This document shows, piece by piece, positions 6,901 to 10,293 of a DNA stretch of 10,293 bases. Numbering within the stretch: the stretch's first letter is position 1; the number at the start of each line of letters is the position of its first letter. Made by a program: the position numbers and the translations under genes. This DNA comes from an uncultured Paracoccaceae bacterium. Its GTDB lineage: Bacteria; Pseudomonadota; Alphaproteobacteria; Rhodobacterales; Rhodobacteraceae. The stretch is from NCBI GenBank assembly GCA_913054485.1, contig CAJXHQ010000066.1:1-10293 (forward strand). The letters run 5' to 3'. The notes beneath the pieces are model-generated. The model was not told the origin of the DNA. It did no database searches and saw only the letters and a program-made list of their open reading frames with translations.

Positions 6901-7371
6901 TCAGTCCTTTACGGTAATCTTCTCAAGCTGCCAGATACTGCGGGAATAGATTTCCTCGGTGCGGTAGCGCGGATCGCTGTCATAAGGATAGACGATCCAC
7001 AGCGGACCCTTTTCCCGCACTGACATCTCAGCGCCATTGCGCTCATATGCAATGACCGGCCCGCCATCGATCGCATCAGAGACGGGGATCTCTACGGCAT
7101 AGGCGTTGATCGCCATAGCCTCCAGCACTCCGGCTTCTATGCCCAGAGCAGCCGTCAGTTCCGACAGCGGCACACCTGTGAAGGTCTGCTTGCCATCCGT
7201 CCAGATCGTTTCGGTCTCGAAGGTCTCGGCCGGCAGCGCGCGAAGGTCATCCATCTCAAAAACCTGCGCGCCGGAGGGCGCTTCCACCGTCAGCACGACA
7301 CCGGAAGCCATCGAAGACAGCGGCATCAGGCCGGAAAATGAAATCGCAAGAACAGCAGTCCACCGGATCAT
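6901..7371 (-). CDS. Periplasmic PruR-like pterin-binding protein (sulfite-oxidase-type molybdopterin fold)
   Basis: 156 residues. A signal peptide (1-23, cleavage after Ser-Met-Ala or nearby) leads to a single small domain. Phe-Thr-Gly-Val-Pro-Leu-Ser-Glu-Leu (64-72), Lys-Gly-Pro-Leu-Trp-Ile-Val-Tyr-Pro (121-129) and Arg-Ser-Ile-Trp-Gln-Leu (144-149) match the small stand-alone members of the sulfite oxidase molybdopterin-binding fold (PF00174). The protein has no cysteine, so it lacks the residue that ligates molybdenum in sulfite oxidase. This points to pterin binding and signalling rather than redox catalysis, as for Agrobacterium PruR, which acts in the periplasm on a membrane signalling partner. 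I chose ATG 7371 because AGGAGAGG (7377-7384) sits five bases upstream and the signal peptide starts there; ATG 7392 is in frame but poorly placed. It is first in an operon with the hybrid kinase. A structural but non-pterin role is possible. Confidence 0.8.
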   Translation of the reverse strand: MIRWTAVLAISFSGLMPLSSMASGVVLTVEAPSGAQVFEMDDLRALPAETFETETIWTDGKQTFTGVPLSELTAALGIEAGVLEAMAINAYAVEIPVSDAIDGGPVIAYERNGAEMSVREKGPLWIVYPYDSDPRYRTEEIYSRSIWQLEKITVKD

Positions 7372-7687
7372 TGGAACCTCTCCTTTAGGCATGAAATCAG
7401 ATCTTTCGCTGATCACTCTGGCACAGAAGAGCGGCCAAAACATCAACGCCGCCGGATAATATCCTATCCTTTGGGTTAGGACAGCTAACCCTTCCCCACG
7501 GGCGGACCGCCTGACGCGACTCTGACCGTGGAAAAGGTTCAGGTTACCCTTGGAAGCATTCAATTTTAAACAAAAGGAATGCAACATGACGGCAGCATAT
7601 GATACCGCCCGCATCAAAGTAGATAGATTTGCAACCTTCCGCCCGGTATCCTCCGGGCAGGACATTCCGTCACGAGCCGGGACATTT
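7372..7687. promoter_or_regulatory. Divergent control region between the PruR-like/kinase operon and the response regulator
   Basis: No conserved gene is seen here. It holds the PruR-like ribosome site (7377-7384), a palindrome GGATA-A-TATCC (7454-7464) followed by another TATCC (7465-7469), and a perfect 7-bp dyad GGGTTAG-GACAG-CTAACCC (7473-7491). Together these give five copies of GG(A/T)TA, in both orientations, within 37 bp. AAGGAA (7574-7579) is well placed before an ATG at 7586, which could start a 34-residue extension of the response regulator. I found no convincing -35/-10 pair on either strand. Confidence 0.5.
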
Positions 7688-8302
7688 ATGCGTATTCTGT
7701 TAGCCGACGACCACGATCTGGTCCGCGAAACCATTTCCGCCTACCTGCAATCCGAGGGCGGTGCACAGGTCAGCCTGGCCACCGACCTGCACAGCGCGCT
7801 GGAGACGATCAGCGCCGAAGGCCCCTTTGATCTGGTTCTGCTGGATTACAATATGCCCGGCATGTTCGGGCTTGAAGGGCTCAGCCGCGCGCTGGAGGGT
7901 AATGGCGGCAAAGGGGTAGCGATCCTCTCCGGAACAGCCCCAAACCGCACCGCGCAGGAAGCGCTGGATGCCGGCGCGATCGGCTACCTGCCCAAGACAC
8001 TGGGGGCGCAGTCGCTTCTGAATGCAGTGCGTTTCATGATCTCCGGCGAAACCTATGTGCCGATCTCGCTGATGCGCGAGGAGGCTGCTGCCCCCGAGCA
8101 TCCGATGGCCAAAATGCTCAGCCCGCGTGAAAACGAAGTGCTGAGCGGGCTGTGCCGCGGCATGTCGAACAAGGAAATCGCCCGCGAATTGGACCTGCAG
8201 GAGGTGACCATCAAGCTGCATGTGCGCACGCTCTGCCGCAAGCTGGACGCCAAGAACCGCACCCAGGCGGCAATGGCCGCGAAAGAAGCCGGCCTCTACT
8301 GA
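7688..8302 (+). CDS. NarL/LuxR-type two-component response regulator
   Basis: From ATG 7688 the product has 204 residues, the usual NarL-family length. The receiver domain starts at Met-Arg-Ile-Leu-Leu-Ala-Asp-Asp-His with acidic Asp7-Asp8, phospho-acceptor Asp53 (Leu-Leu-Asp-Tyr-Asn-Met-Pro-Gly), Ser81 and Lys103. A LuxR-type helix-turn-helix occupies about 143-204 (Leu-Ser-Pro-Arg-Glu-Asn-Glu-Val, then Ser-Asn-Lys-Glu-Ile-Ala and Thr-Ile-Lys-Leu-His-Val). It is expected to take phosphate from the HPt domain (His780) of the divergently encoded kinase and to bind DNA. An upstream in-frame ATG at 7586 has the better ribosome site and would add 34 residues. Those codons (AGA, TCA, CGA, GTA, TTT) are less GC-biased than the gene body, and the extra residues match no domain, so I prefer 7688, which has GGGA five bases upstream. 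Targets are unknown; its own operon and the algD-like operon are the nearest candidates. Confidence 0.9.
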   Translation: MRILLADDHDLVRETISAYLQSEGGAQVSLATDLHSALETISAEGPFDLVLLDYNMPGMFGLEGLSRALEGNGGKGVAILSGTAPNRTAQEALDAGAIGYLPKTLGAQSLLNAVRFMISGETYVPISLMREEAAAPEHPMAKMLSPRENEVLSGLCRGMSNKEIARELDLQEVTIKLHVRTLCRKLDAKNRTQAAMAAKEAGLY

Positions 8303-8312
8303 GACCGGCTTC
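8285..8312. terminator. Shared hairpin at a tail-to-tail gene junction
   Basis: Arms 8285-8296 and 8301-8312 pair at 11 of 12 positions around a 4-base loop. The exception (8293 with 8304) is C-A on the plus strand and U-G on the minus strand. The response-regulator stop (8300-8302) and the small minus-strand gene's stop (8296-8298) both fall in or beside the loop. There is only a short T run on the minus side (TTTC) and none on the plus side, so termination efficiency is uncertain. Confidence 0.5.
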
Positions 8313-8813
8313 CCCCCCAAGAGCCGGCAGGTTCAGAAGAGGAAAGCCCCTTCAGGATCTGCCAGCCATTCCGCCCGATGCCCTCATGCTCTTTCAGAAC
8401 CATGGTGGTTCCGCCAAGATCCGGCACCGCAGTGGCACTCACCTCCTCATCAGTCAGGCCTCCGCCCGCCAGCTGCTGCCGCGGCTGGCCGGGAGCCGCC
8501 ATCAGGATGCGCTCCCGGCCAGCACCGCCGGCCAATGTTTCATAGCCATCCGCGCCGTTCTGATATCCCTTGCCGCTGCCGCCGTTCTGCACATCCGGAC
8601 CGCCGCCATGGAGCAGTCATTGCTGCTGCCAGATGCAGGGCTGTCATCACCCAGCCCGCCATAGGCCAGGTCCGGGCTGGAATTGGCCCGGCTCTCAGCT
8701 TGTCCGCCGCGGCCCGATGACACCTCTGGGAGGTTGCTTCCGATGAGGCTGGCAACGTCTGCGGCGACAAAGGCCGAGGTGATTGCAAGATAGTCCGCTG
8801 GCATTTTTTCCAT
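8296..8813 (-). pseudogene. Small gene downstream of algD-like gene, apparently frameshifted; function unknown
   Basis: I do not recognise the product. ATG 8813 lies 14 bases after the dehydrogenase stop, with a weak GAAAG ribosome site; ATG 8804 is an alternative. From there a coding-like frame runs to about 8617 (about 65 residues: helical start, then Gly/Ser/Asp-rich). The coding signal then moves to the frame one base back, which has a TGA at 8617-8619 and is open from 8616 to TAG 8296-8298. That second frame has strong GC-biased third positions (many GGC, CAG, CTG, ATC, CCG codons), as expected of real coding. Re-joining the frames near 8592-8617 gives a continuous protein of about 170 residues with no signal peptide or membrane segment. 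A one-base deletion is the simplest explanation; a sequencing error or two separate small genes are alternatives. No slippery heptamer for programmed frameshifting is visible. Confidence 0.55.
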
Positions 8814-8827
8814 TTTCTTTCAGCCAA

Positions 8828-10225
8828 TTACCAGCCGATGCCGGCGTAGGTTTCGGACTGCGGCACGCGGTTGAACAGCCGCACCAGATCAACCACCGGA
8901 ACCTGCGGGTTGTCCGCCACCAGCTGCCGGTAGCTGTCCGTCCGGTGGCAGACCAGCAAGAGGTCGCAGTCTTCCAGCACCTGCCGGGCAGAGGGAACGA
9001 TCATCCCCGGCAGGTGCCGTGCCAGCCGCGAAAGACCCGGGCTGGCATGGGACACATATGAAAGCTGCGCGCCAATGGCGGTGTCCGGTGTGATCGCCGC
9101 GTCATGGGCCGCGAGGCCGATCCCCTCGTCGCGCAGGGCGGCCATCACCTCCAGAACCGGGCTTTCGCGCAGATCATCAGTTCCCGGTTTGAAGGCCAGC
9201 CCAAGCACGCCCACCTTTTGCGCGCCGCTGTCACGCACCATGCGCAGCGCGGTTTCGATCTGTTCGCGGTTGGACCGGTCCAGCCCTGCGATCATCGGCA
9301 GGCTGACGCCGTTCTGCTCTGCCATATGGTTTACCGCGCGCACTTCTTTGGGCAGGCAGGAACCACCATAGGCAAAACCTGGTTTCAGGTAATAGGGTGA
9401 GAGGTTCAGCTTTTGATCCTGCACAAAAATATCCATCACCGCGTGGCTATCGATCTCAAGAGTTTTGCACAAGCGGCCGATTTCATTGGCAAAGCAGACC
9501 TTGGCCGCATGCCATACATTGTCAGTGTATTTGACCATTTCCGCCGCCTCGATGGTGGTTGTCAGGATATTCCTGTCCACCGGTGCATAGATCGCCCGCA
9601 GGATGGCAGCACTTCTGGGATCCGAGGCGCCCACCACGGTTTTGGGCGGAGCATGAAAGTCTGCAATCGCCACCCCTTCGCGCAGGAACTCCGGGTTGAA
9701 GCAGACGCCGAAGTCACGGCCTGCCGCCATGCCTGAAGCCGCCTCTATCGCCGGCACCATCACGCCGCGGGTGGTGCCCGGCGGGATCGAACAGCGCATG
9801 ACAAAAACATGGAAGCCCTGCTTCGCCTTCAGCCCCCTGCCCATGGCCTCTGCCGCGGCGCGGATACAGCCCGTGTCACAGCCGCCATCCGCCCCGGTGG
9901 GGGTGCCGACAGAGACAAAGGTCACATCCGTCTCCTGCACCGCCTTTTCCAGATCAGCGGTGGCAGAGATCAGCCCCGCATCGACTCCGCTGGTCAGTGC
10001 CTCGCTCAGCCCTTCTTCGTGAATGGGGCTGCTGCCGGCGGCAATGGCCGTGGTTTTCGCAGGGTCCAGGTCCACCCCGATCACCCGGTGGCCGAGACCC
10101 GCAAGACAGGCGGTGGAGACGGCCCCGACATAGCCGAGTCCAACCACGGAAATCGCAGGTTTAACCTCCGCCTCCGGGAGCGAAACAGGGTGGGCGCATT
10201 CAAAGGAAATTTCACGGATTTTCAT
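8828..10225 (-). CDS. algD: GDP-mannose 6-dehydrogenase (AlgD-like)
   Basis: 465 residues of the UDP-glucose/GDP-mannose dehydrogenase family. The enzyme performs the two-step NAD-dependent oxidation of GDP-mannose to GDP-mannuronate, the committed precursor of alginate-type polysaccharides. The Rossmann motif Gly-Leu-Gly-Tyr-Val-Gly is at 29-34, Gly-Thr-Pro-Thr at 107-110, Pro-Glu-Phe-Leu-Arg-Glu at 178-183, Lys232 in Val-Lys-Tyr-Thr-Asp-Asn, Asn-Val-Trp-His-Ala-Ala-Lys at 236-242 and catalytic Cys290 in Gly-Gly-Ser-Cys-Leu-Pro-Lys. The Asn-Val-Trp-His-Ala-Ala-Lys segment, Asp-Leu-Arg-Glu-Ser-Pro and the Gly-x-x-Trp C-terminus match AlgD better than UDP-glucose dehydrogenase. It has about 22 extra N-terminal residues relative to AlgD and no usable in-frame start before residue 27. 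GAGGG stands seven bases before ATG 10225. The upstream region to the window end is AT-rich. It is probably first in a two-gene operon. UDP-glucose or UDP-N-acetylmannosamine dehydrogenase is the main alternative. Confidence 0.85.
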   Translation of the reverse strand: MKIREISFECAHPVSLPEAEVKPAISVVGLGYVGAVSTACLAGLGHRVIGVDLDPAKTTAIAAGSSPIHEEGLSEALTSGVDAGLISATADLEKAVQETDVTFVSVGTPTGADGGCDTGCIRAAAEAMGRGLKAKQGFHVFVMRCSIPPGTTRGVMVPAIEAASGMAAGRDFGVCFNPEFLREGVAIADFHAPPKTVVGASDPRSAAILRAIYAPVDRNILTTTIEAAEMVKYTDNVWHAAKVCFANEIGRLCKTLEIDSHAVMDIFVQDQKLNLSPYYLKPGFAYGGSCLPKEVRAVNHMAEQNGVSLPMIAGLDRSNREQIETALRMVRDSGAQKVGVLGLAFKPGTDDLRESPVLEVMAALRDEGIGLAAHDAAITPDTAIGAQLSYVSHASPGLSRLARHLPGMIVPSARQVLEDCDLLLVCHRTDSYRQLVADNPQVPVVDLVRLFNRVPQSETYAGIGW

Positions 10226-10293
10226 AGGAGTGCCCTCAGTTGATGATCGTTGTAACCATTATTAAATAATTGAATTCATTATGATATTAACCT
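10226..10293 (-). promoter_or_regulatory. AT-rich upstream region of the algD-like gene
   Basis: These 68 bases are far more AT-rich than the surrounding genes and hold the ribosome site GAGGG, the dyad ATTATT-A-AATAAT (10258-10270) and the palindrome TGAATTCA. The composition suits a promoter, but I could not place a confident -35/-10 pair, and the region is cut by the window edge. Confidence 0.4.

Noticed and set aside
8152..8720. Plus-strand open frames running out of the response regulator into the following 400 bases
   Set aside because: They start inside the response regulator without ribosome sites and have Arg/Pro/Ala-rich shadow composition; the minus-strand frames there have the coding-like codon use.

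Overview
The window looks like chromosomal DNA of a marine alphaproteobacterium, most likely a roseobacter-group Rhodobacteraceae (Leisingera/Phaeobacter/Ruegeria-like). This is inferred from high GC with strongly GC-biased third codon positions, the types of protein encoded and compact divergent gene pairs. It was not checked by any search. No phage, insertion sequence or CRISPR array is visible.

Layout. Bases 10-1611 (+) encode a large outer-membrane beta-barrel built from three internal repeats. It converges on a tRNA-Asn gene (1755-1829, -), and the two share a hairpin terminator (1710-1750). Next comes a divergent pair: a GcvA-like LysR regulator (2028-2852, -) and a type I sulfatase (2950-4389, +). 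They are separated by 97 bp that hold a near-consensus promoter for the regulator. The sulfatase converges, with a 6-bp gap, on a two-gene minus-strand operon: a periplasmic pterin/molybdopterin-fold protein of the PruR kind (6901-7371) followed by a membrane-bound hybrid histidine kinase (PAS, HisKA, HATPase, REC, HPt; 4396-6891). Divergent from that operon is a NarL/LuxR-type response regulator (7688-8302, +). The shared upstream region carries a cluster of GG(A/T)TA half-sites. The right end is a minus-strand unit with a GDP-mannose 6-dehydrogenase (algD-like, 8828-10225) and a small, apparently frameshifted gene of unknown function (8296-8813). The stop codon of that small gene lies inside the same hairpin as the response regulator's stop.

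How the genes may work together. The most interesting block is 4396-8302. It encodes a candidate periplasmic ligand sensor, a kinase carrying all the domains of a His-Asp-His relay, and a DNA-binding output regulator. In Agrobacterium the periplasmic pterin-binding protein PruR controls surface polysaccharide through a membrane partner with GGDEF/EAL domains. Here the adjacent partner is a hybrid kinase, and the next operon makes GDP-mannuronate, a polysaccharide precursor. A pterin-responsive phosphorelay controlling exopolysaccharide is a reasonable but untested inference. The sulfatase/LysR pair looks like a separate substrate-induced scavenging unit.
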